This document shows positions 1-14,240 of a stretch of 64,000 nucleotides of DNA, piece after piece. Made by a program: the position numbers and the translations under genes. Under the pieces are notes generated by a model. That model was not told the DNA's origin. It ran no database searches and worked only from the letters and a program-made list of their open reading frames with translations. The stretch's first letter is position 1. Each line of letters starts with the position of its first letter. The DNA lies in assembly GCA_015499995.1 (NCBI GenBank), contig JADNRV010000121.1:1-64000 (forward strand), written 5' to 3'. This stretch comes from Flammula alnicola. Lineage: Eukaryota > Basidiomycota > Agaricomycetes > Agaricales > Strophariaceae.

Positions 1-2264
1 ATATTGTAAGGTGTCACCGTTTGTGGGAGTGCATTGACAGTTGGAGGAACAGAAGCAGCGCTGCTGGAACCTGAGTAAAGAAGGGAGAAAGTCAGCGAGT
101 TTCATCCAGAATGACCAGCGGAGCATAGAAAACACTGGCTCTCAGCGCTGATTTGAAATTTCGAGGATCTGAATGGAAAAGGACTCACAGAAATGGAAAA
201 TGTCGAAAGAACATGAAATAAAGCTTCTTTATGGTCGTACGAATACCTGATTCGAAGACTTATCGCTCAGCGATGGTGGTGGTATGAAGAGACCGGCTCT
301 GGAGGAATTGATGCGTCTGTGGCTGCCCATTTACGTGCCCATCAACGGAACTAGCGATGACACCGCCCCTCTCGGAGGTGTGTATTCACCGTAAGTATTC
401 ACGCGCACGCAATGTACTTGTCGAAATAATCCATGGAATCTGTTTCTGCCAAGAAGAGATTTCTCATGGCGAATAATGGGATTTTATGCAGCCTTGGAGT
501 CTTGTCAAGTCTACCGAGAGGAAACGCGGTCGCAGGCGCGTAACGGCTAAGTAATCGCGTTACGTAATGCCAACCGGTTTCACGGACCAATCACGTTCAG
601 CAAGCCTCGTGGTAAAATCCAGAGACTACAGGCCTCAAAGGCGCTTAACATCGAACTAACGCGTCAGCTAGTTGCTCTTTGCCTTTCACTGCAACACAGC
701 AGATTCAATCATCCCGTGTTCTCAGCGAAATATTAACTATGTACGACTTTTGGCGGCCATCGAAGAAACCTTTGACGCCACCGTCAGGCGGCAATGACTA
801 CGACTTTTCTCCACTCAGTGATAACTGTTTAGAGTGCATTGTTCTATGCGAGAGCCTGAGGAGCACTGTGTCTGTGTACTTGGATCTGACTTTCACTCCA
901 ACACTGGTGTAACTCAGTGAGTAAGTACTAGTGAGTCCTTATGCTCGTCTTGAAAATACCAATACAATCTCTTGGCCTCTACTACCCGACCATATCAAAT
1001 ATATTCCGCTTGCTATCATCGTACGAGTTAACCCTCTGCCTGTCTGACCTCCTGCAGTCCTTCAGCCCTTTTTATTCTTCCATCGAGATACGCACCCATT
1101 ATCTCGTCTTATTGCTTGCCTCAAATCATCCAATCTTGACCTTCTCGGTTTAACGAATGCTTCTTTCATTGCAGGACTGTATTTGAGATCATAGCTAAAT
1201 CTTTGAAGCAGCTGTAATGGGCAAGTAATGGGATGGGGGAATTTGGGGGAAATGAAGACCTGGTGGACCTACAGAATGTGCCCTGTATACCCATCCCACG
1301 TCGGGGAAGGCCCGGAAGGGAACGTATTTCGCGAGTCAGACAATCTTTTAAGTCCGCAGCTAAAATGTTCAGGAGAATGGTGGAATTACGAGAATTTCTT
1401 GGGACGGGAATCGCGAACGCTCATATTAATAAGGCATAGTGTGACCTTCAAGCAGCGATGAATATGCTCAATCGCTACTACATATTTAAATTCTCCAAAC
1501 ACGCCGACGGTGAACCTAAGCTTCGTGCGGACCCCTGTTTTCTATGTAGAATTACAAGCCGCACAGAGGCATCGGAAATGTTTAAGAAAAAAAATAGATA
1601 TCCCCGACCCTACGCGCTGCGGGCACTTAGAACCGTTTGATTTTGCTTCTAGCACCGGCCGGCTTCAGCTTCAGGAATTATCCCAACGATTACACAGTTT
1701 TGCACCAACTTTGTGGCGATATAGCCTCAAACATTGCAAGCTCTGATTCCACCTAAACATATGTAGTGTTCTACACTCCACTCCGATATCCGTTCATGGT
1801 CCGCTTGGACCAACGATCGTCATGAGACACGGCAGTGTAAACCACGGCACGGTGCGGCACCTATGATCTAAGAGGTTTATCTTTAGTTTTCAGGCCGGCC
1901 GAATTTGTGTCCGTAGGCCATCATTGTTTTTCTCCGTGCTGCATGAATTGTTTCTCCCAAAATATTCTTTGATGTGGTTGTAGTGGTTTCAGTTGGATTC
2001 AAAGTTCAAAGTGGGAATCCTCACTTTCAGCTAAGTCTGAGTCAAATTTGGTCCCTCGAGTGTCCACAATTCAACGAGAGTGAGACAAATCTGTGCCGCC
2101 ATGGGCTATAAATAGAACAACGCCGACTTGTCCAAAAATAGCGTGGGTGCATGACAACTACCGTGAGGATGTTAAATGGTCACCGCCGTGGCCCATCAAA
2201 CACCCTTCTTTTCTTCCTCCTCAGTACCTTTCTTTCCTTCTCCTAGACAGCGGGCACCCTCGTC
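1..2264. other. Left-edge stretch without a supported gene
   Basis: I see no open frame with conserved motifs or a convincing exon chain here. Only short frames (up to about 105 codons) occur on either strand. The last 170 bases should contain the promoter of the copper radical oxidase that starts at 2265. The extreme left (1-80, minus strand) could be an exon end of a gene lying outside the window, because an AG acceptor is followed by an open frame, but nothing recognisable supports this. Confidence 0.5.
2107..2114 (+). promoter_or_regulatory. TATA box of the copper radical oxidase gene
   Basis: TATAAATA lies about 158 bases before the ATG at 2265. A pyrimidine-rich stretch full of TTCTT and CCTTTC follows at about 2205-2245, as is common just before fungal transcription starts. 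The assignment rests on motif and position only. Confidence 0.45.
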
Positions 2265-4732
2265 ATGCTCCCCCCACGTTCTCTTTTGGCACTATGTCTT
2301 GCCACTGCCTCGTCCCCTGTTCTCGCAGCAACCGCTGGGTCGTTTGCAGATGGAGGGAATACTCTAATCAGCGCTATGATGGTGCCACATTTTCAACAAA
2401 CTACTCTTAAACACCTTTTCTGACTCTTATCCATGTCCAGATGTTCTTGGGTAATGATCAGAAGGTTTATATGTTGGATAAAGCAGAGGGCAATGCTGCC
2501 CAAATTAATGGTCACCCGGCATGGGGCGCAGTGTGGTATGCCTCACTGTTCCTGTGTCTTGCTCGTAACCTAAGATCGATACAGGGATATTGGGACCCAT
2601 CAAGCAACTGCTATGGATGTGCGGACCAACGTATTCTGCGCATCAGGCATGCATCTACCGAACGGCTCATACGTTACATTTGGAGGCAATGGAGCAACTG
2701 GTCCAGGAGGAAACATTGGATCACAACCAAACCCAGGAGGGTTTTCTGGCGCATGGGATTCTCAATACCAAGATTTCGACGGAACGCGGGCGATGCGGAT
2801 TTTGAATCCTTGCAAAAACGGCGACGACTTCACCTCATCTCAATGCACATGGTTTGATGAGCCTACCCTTTTATCTATGCAACACAGTCGATGGTACTCT
2901 GCCGCAGAGGCCACCGCCGAAGGAAATGTCGTCATTATTGGAGGTTTCGTCAATGGTGGATACGTTAACCGCAATTACCCCAACATAGACCCAGTGACAG
3001 AAGGGAACGCCGCCGATAGCACATATGAATACTACCCCCCTAGGGCTGCAGCGCCTGCAACCTTCAACTTTTTGATTCAGACGTCTGGCCTCAATGCCTA
3101 CGCCCACACCTTCTTGATGCCATCTGGGAAAATGTTTGTTCAAGCCAACGTTTCGACAAGTGTGTAAATTTTCGTTTATCCCATCATCAAACCACTGACA
3201 TACGTCATGATGCAGTACTTTGGGATCATGAGGCCAACGTAGAAACACCTCTGCCAGATATGCCAGGCGGCGTCGTCCGTGTCTATCCTGCGTCAGGTGC
3301 TACTGCCATGCTCCCTCTCACTCCTGCAAACAACTACACACCAACGATGATTTTCTGCGGAGGATCGGACATGCCCGAGTATGCCTTTGGCAATTACTCC
3401 TTCCCTTACATTGACACCTGGAACTATCCTGCGTCTAAGGACTGCCAACGTATAACGCCAGAGCCGCAAGACGGATCGGCCCCCGTGTATGTTCAAGACG
3501 ATGATATGATGGATGGGCGGACTATGGGCCAGTTCGTCATCCTTCCCGAGGCACGCTGCTTGTTGTGAACGGAGGACTTAATGGCACTGCGGATATTCTA
3601 ACCAAGGCACCCTCACGACTCCTTTTTCGGGAATGCCCTTTGGTGAATCTCTCGCGTCAGGGCCTGTCTTGACTCCAGCGATATACGATCCCACTGCCCC
3701 TGCAGGCAGTCGATGGTCAAAGGCGGGTTTTTCGTCGTCCAATATCCCTCGTCTATATCACTCCTCGGCCATTCTTCTCCCCGACGCTTCGGTCCTCATC
3801 GCTGGTTCTAACCCTAACATTGACGTCAACACGTCCACCGTATTCCCTACGACCTACAAAGCAGAGATATTCTACCCTGCGTATTTCTCTGCAAGCACAC
3901 GACCGGTACCCACTGGCATGCCAACCACCCTCTCGTATGGTGGCAACCCTTTCGACCTTACTATCCCCGCTTCTTCTTACTCGGGATCAGCGAATGACGC
4001 TGCCGACAACGCGACGGTGGTTCTCATGCGTGGTGGGTTTACGACGCACGCCATGAACATGGGCCAACGCCATCTCCAGCTCAACAGCACCTACACTGTC
4101 AACAGCAATGGCTCGATCACATTGCACGTCGCGCAGCCTCCCCCCAACGCCAATCTTTTCCAACCCGGACCCGCTCTCATGTTCGTCAACATCCACGGAA
4201 TACCCAGCAATGGGACATACCTCATTGTTGGCAACGGCCAGCTCGGCACGCAACCCACCGCGCCTGCGAGCGTTCTCCCACCGAGTATTCGTCTGGCATC
4301 CGCCTCTGGATCCGCATCGGGGGCAACTACATCAGGCGGCGTTAATGCTACGACTACTCCCAAGTCAACGAGCCATCTGGGTGTGATCATCGGTGTCGTC
4401 GTGGGCGGTGTTGCCCTCCTTGCTCTCATTGGCGGCATCATCATCATGGCCCGCCGAAGACGCTCCTCGCGGGCATGCGCAACACGTCATTCAACCCGAT
4501 CTCGTCGACGGCCGCTGGTGGCGCCGGCGGGATTCTCGGCGGCCCGCGGGCGATGAGGACCTCGGACTCGAGCGCGTTCGTTCCGCTGCAGCAGAGTAAC
4601 TACAGCCATGCGTGGAACGGGAGCACGACGAGTCTCCATGCGCCCTATTCTGATAACAACAACGTCCACGCTCAGGAGGGCGCGAATTATGGTCCGGACC
4701 CGTATGCCAGCAGCCACGCTCCTAGATATTGA
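2265..4732 (+). CDS. Glyoxal oxidase-like copper radical oxidase, membrane-anchored (three apparent frameshifts)
   Basis: Family members oxidise aldehydes (for example glyoxal) or alcohols and release H2O2, which feeds lignin-attacking peroxidases at the cell surface. Exons are 2265-2381, 2441-2535, 2585-3159 and 3216-4732, giving about 768 residues once three lost bases are counted. A signal peptide (residues 1-22) is followed by the family signature ADGGNTLISAMM. Expected active-site residues are present: Cys near 89 (NVFCASG), Tyr near 175 (RWYS), the Tyr-His pair near 444/445 (LYHSS) and His near 541 (THAMN). A DUF1929-type C-terminal domain precedes one transmembrane helix (about 652-674) and a basic, Ser-rich cytoplasmic tail. 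The reading frame breaks at 3550-3551, 3591-3592 and 4471-4473, each cured by one more G in a G run. These are probably assembly errors; a decaying gene is the alternative. Confidence 0.88.
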
Positions 4733-5242
4733 GTTGATACGGTCAGTTGTCGTTTGTCATTCTCGTTTGATGTTTGATGTTTTCTCCACCTCCGCGCTTG
4801 CGTATTTGTCATTTTTTACTCTAAATAATGGACTTTTTTTACCGTTCAGCGTTGCGTTGATATGGATTGTACTTAATGGACTTCTAGTATCCCTACTACC
4901 CTCTGAATGCTATTTTTTCACGTCGCTCGTTATTTTTAAACGGTATTCGAACCCGCGACCATGACGTTGTGAAGATGTTCGACTTTGAAGAAGTACGTAA
5001 CCTTACCCCGCCGCTTCTCAGCGACGAGCGCCTATTTGGGAATGGAGCGCCAGCTTGGCGTCGGCTATCTCCCACATTTAGAAATTAGAATCGCGAGGCG
5101 GGACAGGTATCCCCGTGACCTTGCTTCTATTCTAGACCTTTCATGTTTGGATCTTTCACCTTCTTTCACTTCGAACATCCACGATCTAACACGCCCGTTG
5201 CTTCGGACGCCTGTCACTCAGAGTCAGCTGTGCCGGAAAGAC
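4733..5242. other. Intergenic spacer with a tRNA-like T-arm remnant
   Basis: No gene is supported. On the minus strand at about 4943-4965 there is a TPsiC-arm/B-box-like sequence (GCGGGTTCGAATACC). I could not fold a D-arm, an anticodon arm and a 7-bp acceptor stem around it, so it looks like a relic of a tRNA or tRNA-derived repeat rather than a working tRNA gene. Confidence 0.4.
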
Positions 5243-7017
5243 ATGACTGCCAACCATTCTCTATCTGCAAGCCCGGGCCCAGGGCTTTTCCTTGCACTCA
5301 AACGGACGGAGAGCACATTCGAAGAAATTCCAGTGATGTCAGCCTTTCATTTCCGCGAGGCTGAAGCAAGGCTGGAGATGTTGAGAACATACCATTCCCA
5401 TTCTTGACAGTGACATCAAAGATGCCTGCAGCAGCGATCCAGCGGCCAGGAGGAAGCTCGCAGACCTCATCCGCGATGCTTGTATAAATGTAAATATCCT
5501 GCGTATTCCGAGGATCTGATGCATACTCAAATATGGGCTCTTAGGTTGGGTTTTTCTACAGTAAGTTCTTGCTGTCTGAATTGTCATCGATGCGTGGTCG
5601 TCATACCCAACTGTGATTAGTTGAATCCCACGGCATTCCGGACGCAGTTATCGATAACATTATAGATGCAGCGAAGGGGTACTTCTCTCTTCCCGAAGCC
5701 ACGAAACTCGAGGTCGGTTCAACTAGTCTCAGTGAAATTTTCAAGTGACTCTATTGCCTGCTCACCGTTCTACCTCAATTGACAGCTTGATATCCACAAG
5801 ACCCCCAACTTCAAAGGGTACACCGCTCTTCTCGGTGAAAATACCGATTCGACAGGTCTCGGAGATCTTCATGAAGGTTTTGATCTAGGATGGGAACCTA
5901 TGATGGGTGCTAGTGTGTACGATGCATTGCCAGCTGCGTCTAGGAATGATGGCGTTATGACTGGAGAGAACGTGTGGCCACAGGATTTGCCCGGCTTTAA
6001 GGAAGCGACGTTGGATTATTAGTACGTCCCTCCTGCTGCGTATGCTATCCCCGCGGGTGTCTGCCACTTTCTATATTAATTCCGTCATCGACTTTCGTGC
6101 TAGTCATAGGGTGCTCCAAGTTGGCCAGCTGCTCTTCCCTCTGTTTGCGCTTGCTCTCGACCTCCCAGAGAACTTTTTTGATGACAAGGTAATGCTACAA
6201 TATTGCAAATTTAACGTGAACGATTGCTTAATAGAGCGGGGACATCGCTTAGACGACGAAACCTGCTGCGATTATGCGGCTGCTTCATTATCCTCCACAG
6301 AGTCCGACTAGCTTTGAGACAGATCCGGATGGAAGGCAGATAGGAATAGGTGCACATACAGAGTATGTATGATCATCGTCTTCTGGGATTAACACATACT
6401 GATTTCTTTATCCATGTAGTTATGAAGTAAGAGCCCGTCTGATCCACTTACTTGTAGTAGACGTCTGATAAGCTGCGTTCTTGATCTCAGTGCTTCACGA
6501 TATTATGGCAAGATCGTGCTGGGGGGTTGCAAGTCCAAAATACTTCAGGTAAATGGGTCGACGCGGTGCCCATCCCTGGCACGCTGGTAGTAAAGTGCGT
6601 ATAGAACGTCTTTCTCGGCTTCTCTTCATGCGTTATCTGGAGCGCGACCTTCTTACATCCATGGACTTTGTAGCTTGGGTGACCAATTTGCTCGATGGAC
6701 AAGTAAGTATTCCTTTTTGCTAACCCGTGAATCTCGCTGACTTTGACCCAGATGATATCTTCAAGTCAACTCTACACCGTGTGATCAACCGCTCAGGGCT
6801 TGAGCGTTATTCGATCCCCCTCTTCTTCGGAACGGATTATGATGTCCGTCTAGAGGTCAATGGATTATTATAAGGAGTTTATCCTTTACTGATCGTTGTG
6901 CAGCCTATCCCCACATGCGTTACACCTGGGTCACCCAGTAAGTATGAAATCATAACAGCTGGGGAATACGTCAAGTCCAGACTGGAGGCTACATATGCCC
7001 ATTCTTTGACTGCTTGA
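5243..7017 (+). CDS. 2-oxoglutarate/Fe(II)-dependent oxygenase, isopenicillin-N-synthase-like
   Basis: This is a soluble non-heme iron oxygenase; the substrate cannot be told from sequence. There are twelve exons: 5243-5337, 5411-5489, 5545-5560, 5621-5712, 5786-6021, 6104-6188, 6253-6362, 6420-6426, 6491-6594, 6674-6702, 6752-6855 and 6904-7017. They sum to 356 residues without any frame correction. The N-terminal DIOX_N part reads EEIPVIDI and FFYIESHGIP. The iron facial triad is His about 235 and Asp about 237 (HTDY) plus His about 293 (LHRVINRSG). The 2-oxoglutarate-binding Arg-x-Ser follows at about 303-305 (RYSIPLFF). The length is normal for the family. Exon 8 is only 7 bases and exon 3 only 16; both are needed to keep the HTDYE and NVGFFYIES motifs. 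The gene appears intact. Confidence 0.88.
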
Positions 7018-9515
7018 TATATCAGCTCAGCTGGACTATGTATTCAATAGTCGCATGCACTGCGGAATTAGTGAATTGAGTGAAAGCAGTACTCTTGTCC
7101 CAGTTATCCCATCGCGGACGGAGCGTGAGACATGCCGTCTTTTCTCCTTCTAACTATCTGCTGGATCTGAAATAGAACGCGGGAACTCAACGCTATTGGA
7201 CATTTTCCGCCATATGTGACAAGAAATTACACTTCTGCGCTGATTATATGTTTGTGGTCGGTTAAGTAGGCTATATACAGCCAAGGAGCAACTGAGAGGC
7301 GCTTGTCATGACACGGAGCACCTCAGCATGAGGGGGACCTCTTCTCCCTTTCATGTAAATAAAAATAAGCTGGTAACAAGGTTTTGGGAAACAGCTGTAA
7401 CTTCAAGCCATCCCATGTCGAAGAAGCACGGAAGACCAGGACTATTTGAGAAAGTGAGAAAAGAGCGGGGACTGAAATGTGACATTCCCTGGAAACTATT
7501 TGGATCTGGGGTGATGATGATGGTTCTAATAATTCCCCAAGTCATAGGACGACAGGACTTATCTAAACACGGTAGGAGGCGCCGGATTCGTGAGGTCAAG
7601 GGGTGCAGGTGCCTTGGAACTTGAGCTTGAGAAGACATCCACTATATCTAAGGAATGCTCTCCGAGATCTTTGGCAGGTGTGTGCGGTCATCGCAATTGC
7701 ATAAAGGATGCAAATCATAAGTATGATTAATCATCAGGGGACTACATTTGTGAGATGTAGTGGGATAGAAATTCCTGGACAATTTATGCAAAGAGCATCT
7801 GCCACTGTTGACACGTCGGAGATACGCGAATGGTACAGTCGCAAATGTGGACAAGAATCTTCCACTTCGGAGCGTCTGTCCATTGATAGAATGCTTGACC
7901 AAATGGGTGATGACCCGTTTAATGTTGTCTGACCGACAAAGGGGTCTAAACGGGGACATTTCGCCAGCGCTGCTGAGTGCCGCACAGTCATTCATCCGGT
8001 GTAACCGGCCGTTGTAGCGTCATTTAACATGACTATATGACAAGGACCTTTTCGGGTAGTAAGTAACGTAATCTTGAGGAAAGTTAAATGAGACCCAGAT
8101 GATGAAACAGCGAGAAGATTAGGGCGGTGAGGTGCTGCGAACCAGACGCAGTCTGTGAAGGAGAGCACGAGATCAACGGCCTAAAGCGCGAGGCGTTGTT
8201 GCAATTGGGTCAGAACGTCGGCCCTTTAATCGAGCCAGAAGCTGGCGTTCCTCGATCCCATTTCGCGTACTGCCACACCGAGCATGCTCCAGAACGATGA
8301 GAACACCTAGAGTGGAATGAGAGTGGCCAGTGTAACTAGGAGCGGATCCATGATAATATCAGTGACAATGGCAGATGCGCCACTGATACGAGACGTTATA
8401 AGATTCTGCAAAGTGGGAGGAATTTCGACGCGCCTTGCAGACAGTAGACCTGACAAATAATAAAGACGTTTCGGGGTCTTGAAACTTTCGTTCGAACTTG
8501 GCTACCAAATTTGGCGGCAATAAATTTCAACCATCCCAGCGTCGAATGTTAACGATCACAGACCGCGTTATCGATTTCTCGAGCCCAAGACAGAAAGCAA
8601 GAACCCACGATCGATATGTCGCCTCCCGCCATGCTGCTTTCGAAGTTCATTTTGAGCAACAGACTCCAGAAGTGAAGTCTCAGGCTGCATGACATCGACA
8701 CGGAAAGCATGGTTGAGCATGGATGACGCGCAACGCGAGCATTGACGTCGTTGTATCGTGACAAGGAGGAAAGGGCGCTGAAGCCCGCGGCCTTGAGGGT
8801 ATCGTGCCTTCAAACTTCACAGATTGTGTCCACAATCAAAGTTTGAGTTTTCTTTCTTTTTTGCATCTAGAGTTCATATGGATCTCTTGTTAGCGCTCTG
8901 ATATCGCGGATTTCGAAGGCTAGCACTCCCACTGGAAGTTGTTTCTCTTGAGGTATTATACATACCAAGGTTCAGATGCATTCTTGATAGATTTGGTGAG
9001 CGGCCCTTTTCAATCGCCCTTTGGCACAGCCCACAGACCTCTGACACCGGCATCCTGACAATTCGAATCACATAACAATTCACCGGCGCCCCATCGAACC
9101 ATATGTGAATCTTCAGATTGCGGCCCCTCAACTGGACGTTGGTTATACTTTCTTTCTTGAATCTTTTCGAATCTAGTGGCAAGGAAGTGGGCCCGGGAGA
9201 AGGAGAGAGAAGGAGGAGCGGCATCATCATGCTCTATCATGCTCACCCAAACCGGAGCACTTTTTGTTGACTCCCATGTATGAAGCCGTCGAATGGCCGA
9301 ACCTATTTTGTCCAATCACCGGCGGAACAAATCCATCAGGCCTGAAGTTTGAAGGGTTTCCTCGCATGCTATGGTACGGTATGATGACTCTCTATAAAGG
9401 TGCTACTTATCCTCAACCACTTGGTTCGTCACTGTCAACACCCCCGTACCGTCGGACCTTCCGGATCGTTGATTGACCCTATACACTCCTCGTTGGTATT
9501 TGCATACTGTTGCCA
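7018..9515. other. 2.5-kb stretch without a supported gene
   Basis: Both strands show only short frames (118 codons at most) with no recognisable domain, no exon chain that keeps frame, and no long repeat. A decayed gene cannot be excluded, but nothing here can be named. Confidence 0.5.
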
Positions 9516-10952
9516 ATGCTTATGAGTTCGGCGACTATCCCTTCCGCTTCTCGCACGAGCTTGCGAAGCTCAGACTCCTTCAACAACATACGTTCCTCTA
9601 TGTCGCCTCTGCATCCATCTACCATTTTCGATGTAGGTGGCCTTGTCGCAGTTATTACTGGGGGAGGAACAGGTACGTCTCCATTTTTGAACCAACAACA
9701 AACCTTCGATCGACGCACTCTGGGCTCATTGACTATATTTACTAGGTATTGGCCTTATGATGGCCACTGCTCTCGAGAATAATGGAGCCACCGTGTATAT
9801 CGTCGGTCGAAGATTTGGTGTTCTCGAAAAGGCAGCGAGCGAAAATAATGTACGCAGTATCACTTTCCATACTTTCGTCTCGAGCCTCTTAAAATCGTTT
9901 GTCCACACACCTTTCTATATTTGCCCTGTGGACTGTCCTTCTCTAATGCCATCAGCGAATTTGATCACAAGCGCTGATGTCATTCTTCTGTCCTGTAGAA
10001 ATTTGGTAAAATTATTCCGGTGGAGGGTAATATCACGGACCGTGACAGTCTTCTAGCCGTCGTCGATGTGGTGCGAGCTCGACATGGATATGTCGATCTA
10101 CTCGTTAACAACGCAGGAATTGCCAGAAACCTTTACCCGCACCCTTTACCTGCTCCGCAGGATGGATCTGATATGATCACACCCCCCCGCTCCCGCCCTG
10201 CTTCCCCAGTGACAAGGGCATCAATGCCTTCCATCAAAGCATTTCAAACGGTTCTATGGGATACCGGTTCTCCAGAAGACTTCGCGGAAACCTTTGCCAC
10301 CAATGTTACCGCGGTTTACTATACGACAATAGCTTTCCTCGACCTCCTTCACCAAGGGAATATTAGGAGGCAGCGGTTCGCATCACCAGCGGAATCAAAT
10401 GGCCATTCAAATGGCCACTCGCCGCGGCCTCCTTACCACACCTCCCAGGTTCTGTCTGTTTCCTCCTCCGGCTCCTTCCGATTAGATTCCAAAGTTCTCT
10501 CTCCCTCGTACACTCTTTCGAAGGGTGCCTGCACACATTTGGGTAAATTGCTGGCAAATTTGCTGGCGCCTTGGGGGATAAGGAGCAACGTTCTCGCTCC
10601 TGGTGTGTGGCCTTCTGGTAAGAGCGTCATCTGAGCCGGTGTCTAAATGTTTGATTCGCTGACGCGACGTGTTCTCATCACGTATCCGAACCTGCAGAAA
10701 TGACCACATGCCCGACCCCGAGTTTCACACTGGACCCGTTTGTTCTGGCCGACACAGTCCCACTACGTCGCATGGGTACGCAGGAGGTAGGTCTATTCCA
10801 ATCTTCCGCGGCGATTATTGTGGACTGATACGTGTTTTAAGGATATGGCTGGAACCATCCTATTCCTCGCGAGCCGTGCTGGTGCTTATGTAAATGGTGC
10901 AGTGTGGCTTGTCGATGGTGGACGAGTTGGCACTGTGGCGAGCAACTATTGA
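9516..10952 (+). CDS. Short-chain dehydrogenase/reductase (classical SDR)
   Basis: An NAD(P)-dependent oxidoreductase of unknown substrate. Exons are 9516-9672, 9746-9849, 9999-10617, 10698-10786 and 10842-10952, giving 359 residues with no correction. The cofactor motif TGGGTGIG sits at about residues 46-53 and is split by intron 1. NNAG follows in LLVNNAGIA, then a Ser-rich catalytic strand (VSSSGS), then the active-site YxxxK as SYTLSKG (Tyr about 257, Lys about 261), and the C-terminal VNGAVWLVDGG. An insert of about 45 residues after NNAGIA, rich in Pro and Ser, makes it longer than the usual 250-280 residues. Two ATGs lie close together (9516 and 9522); the first is used. The 149-bp intron 2 is long for this locus. 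Confidence 0.87.
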
Positions 10953-11839
10953 CGAGTCGCGGAATTTCACGATTTCCTGAGACAACTCTCCCGTTAGAAC
11001 CCTAATTATCTTGCGATATCATACGCCTCGGACCTCAAGGTTTAATGTAACGGTAGTAAAGTTGTTGTATTTTTCTCTAATGGACACGCTTAAAACTTTA
11101 GACTTTATTTTGACACATTGTTCCGAAGTTCCGTGGATACATACTGGTAAGAAATAAGAAATTTACCGAGGAACATCATACCTCACAGGGCGCTACCTAC
11201 ATGGCACTTCGGGTACCAAACTCAGGCTCTCTACAAGGTTACTAAAAGTTCATTACATTGAAAGGAAACGTCAAGGTGTTTGTTCCTTACGGAAGCCTTC
11301 TTTTCTACGCGATCTTGGCCACCCCGAAAGACGTCAAGTACATTAAGCAGACGTAATACCGGAATCTAAGGATAAAGTCTGATTCCATGGGCAGCGGCGG
11401 TTCGGACAAGAGTACTTGCTTTTTTATAATTATTCGGTATAATATAGGTCAATAGATGACACGGCAGCACATGACAAGCACCACTACCATTAACACCGCA
11501 GCATGGACGTCTTACCCATCTTTCGCCCACGATGCGCTACCAACGTCGGGTAAGATAAAAGTCGAGGAGATGAACACATGAATTTTGCACTGGCGGCACT
11601 CCGGCTCAGTAATGCCAGGCAGGCACGTGACGTTAATTGATCAGCCACGACTATTACCCAAGCGGGCGGTGTGACTTTCTCTTCCACCATAAAATCGATC
11701 CGATTCTCTTTTACCCAGGGCTCTCTAACTTATCTTCTCAACGACGCTGTCTCGCACCTTCTTCAGCCACACCTTTCGGAGGAGTTTGGCATCTATACCT
11801 GCTCTATCGTCAGCGCATTTGTACAGGGAATCATCTACC
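10953..11839. other. Intergenic region before thioredoxin reductase
   Basis: No gene is supported. It should contain the 3' end of the SDR transcript and the promoter of the thioredoxin reductase gene. I see no clear TATA box or repeat. Confidence 0.5.
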
Positions 11840-13185
<1,346 letters not shown>

Positions 13186-14240
13186 AGATTCTGACGCGTT
13201 CAAAACGGATGCTGGTTATGCCTTTTGCCATTAGATGCGTCCTTTCATCCGTGGTTTCTTATATGGAACCCCATACCATTCTGATATCCCCACGAACTAG
13301 TTTTTTAGTAGGTAGGAATTTTGAAGAAGTGAACGTCATAATACAACAATGTAGAATTTTATTTTACGACCCGAACTTTTTATTTCAAGCTTACTGAACT
13401 TTGTCCACTCGGAGTTACTGTATGGCGTGAGGTCAAAAGCTATTCAGGTAGGACCTTTTCAATACATACCAGTCGCCGTGTGGTAGTCCCTCTGACACGC
13501 TGTCCTTACTTGTCTATTACATCTGTAATGAGCCTTTATGAAGCTAATACTCACTCAGAAGACTTCCTGCTCCGGTGCGAGCTTCCGAGAACCATTGAGC
13601 AGGTTAGAAATTTCCAAATCGGTGAGCCTGTCTGAGGAAGTAGTGACGAATCTTATTTTCTAGCTTATAATCTTCCTCTGTTCCTCTTAATTTCTTGTGG
13701 CCCGGAAATTATGTATACGCAGGCACATAAATTGCTTGAATGAAACCCGGTATTCGACTGCTCCAGCACGTTTTCTACATAGATCGTCTATTGAATGAGG
13801 TGATTGCACGCCGGTTGGGTCTTTCCGCAGGGAGTCTGTGCTTCGCCCAACTTTGGTAGTCCACGATGCGGATGCCATGCACTAGGAGCTTGTTGATCCT
13901 ATAATTATACGTCAATGGTTTCCGGCCCGCCATGCGATGGTAGGCGTGTCATTGCCCTTCTAGTGTTCATATCGTCTAGCTGGACGGAGCACACGAAATG
14001 GTACCGCGAACCTTTCAGTAAGTTGATAGAGTTTCTCACTTCGGCGTCGCTTCCAGGCGTCCGCAGTATAGTCCTTAAAAAAATCTGGAGGAAGGGAAAA
14101 GAGCAGATCGGAAGGGTAGCACGCATTCTCGCGAAGGTATTTAAGGAAGTACTTATAGGAGAACTGTATTGCAGTGTCGCAGCAGCTCGTCAAGGTACAT
14201 AAAAACATGCCAAAGGACTACCTGCTAGAGGGCGGACGTT
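13186..14240. other. Spacer between convergent thioredoxin reductase and kinase genes
   Basis: The two flanking genes point toward each other, so this should hold two 3' untranslated regions. No further gene, RNA or repeat is supported. Confidence 0.5.

Noticed and set aside
4943..5030. tRNA gene on the minus strand
   Set aside because: Only the T-arm-like GGGTTCGAATACC is convincing. The acceptor stem would be TTTAAAA with no partner, and no D-arm was found.
9010..9315. Minus-strand frames near 8874-9315 as a gene upstream of the SDR
   Set aside because: Two overlapping frames about 100 codons long with no motif and no splice chain.
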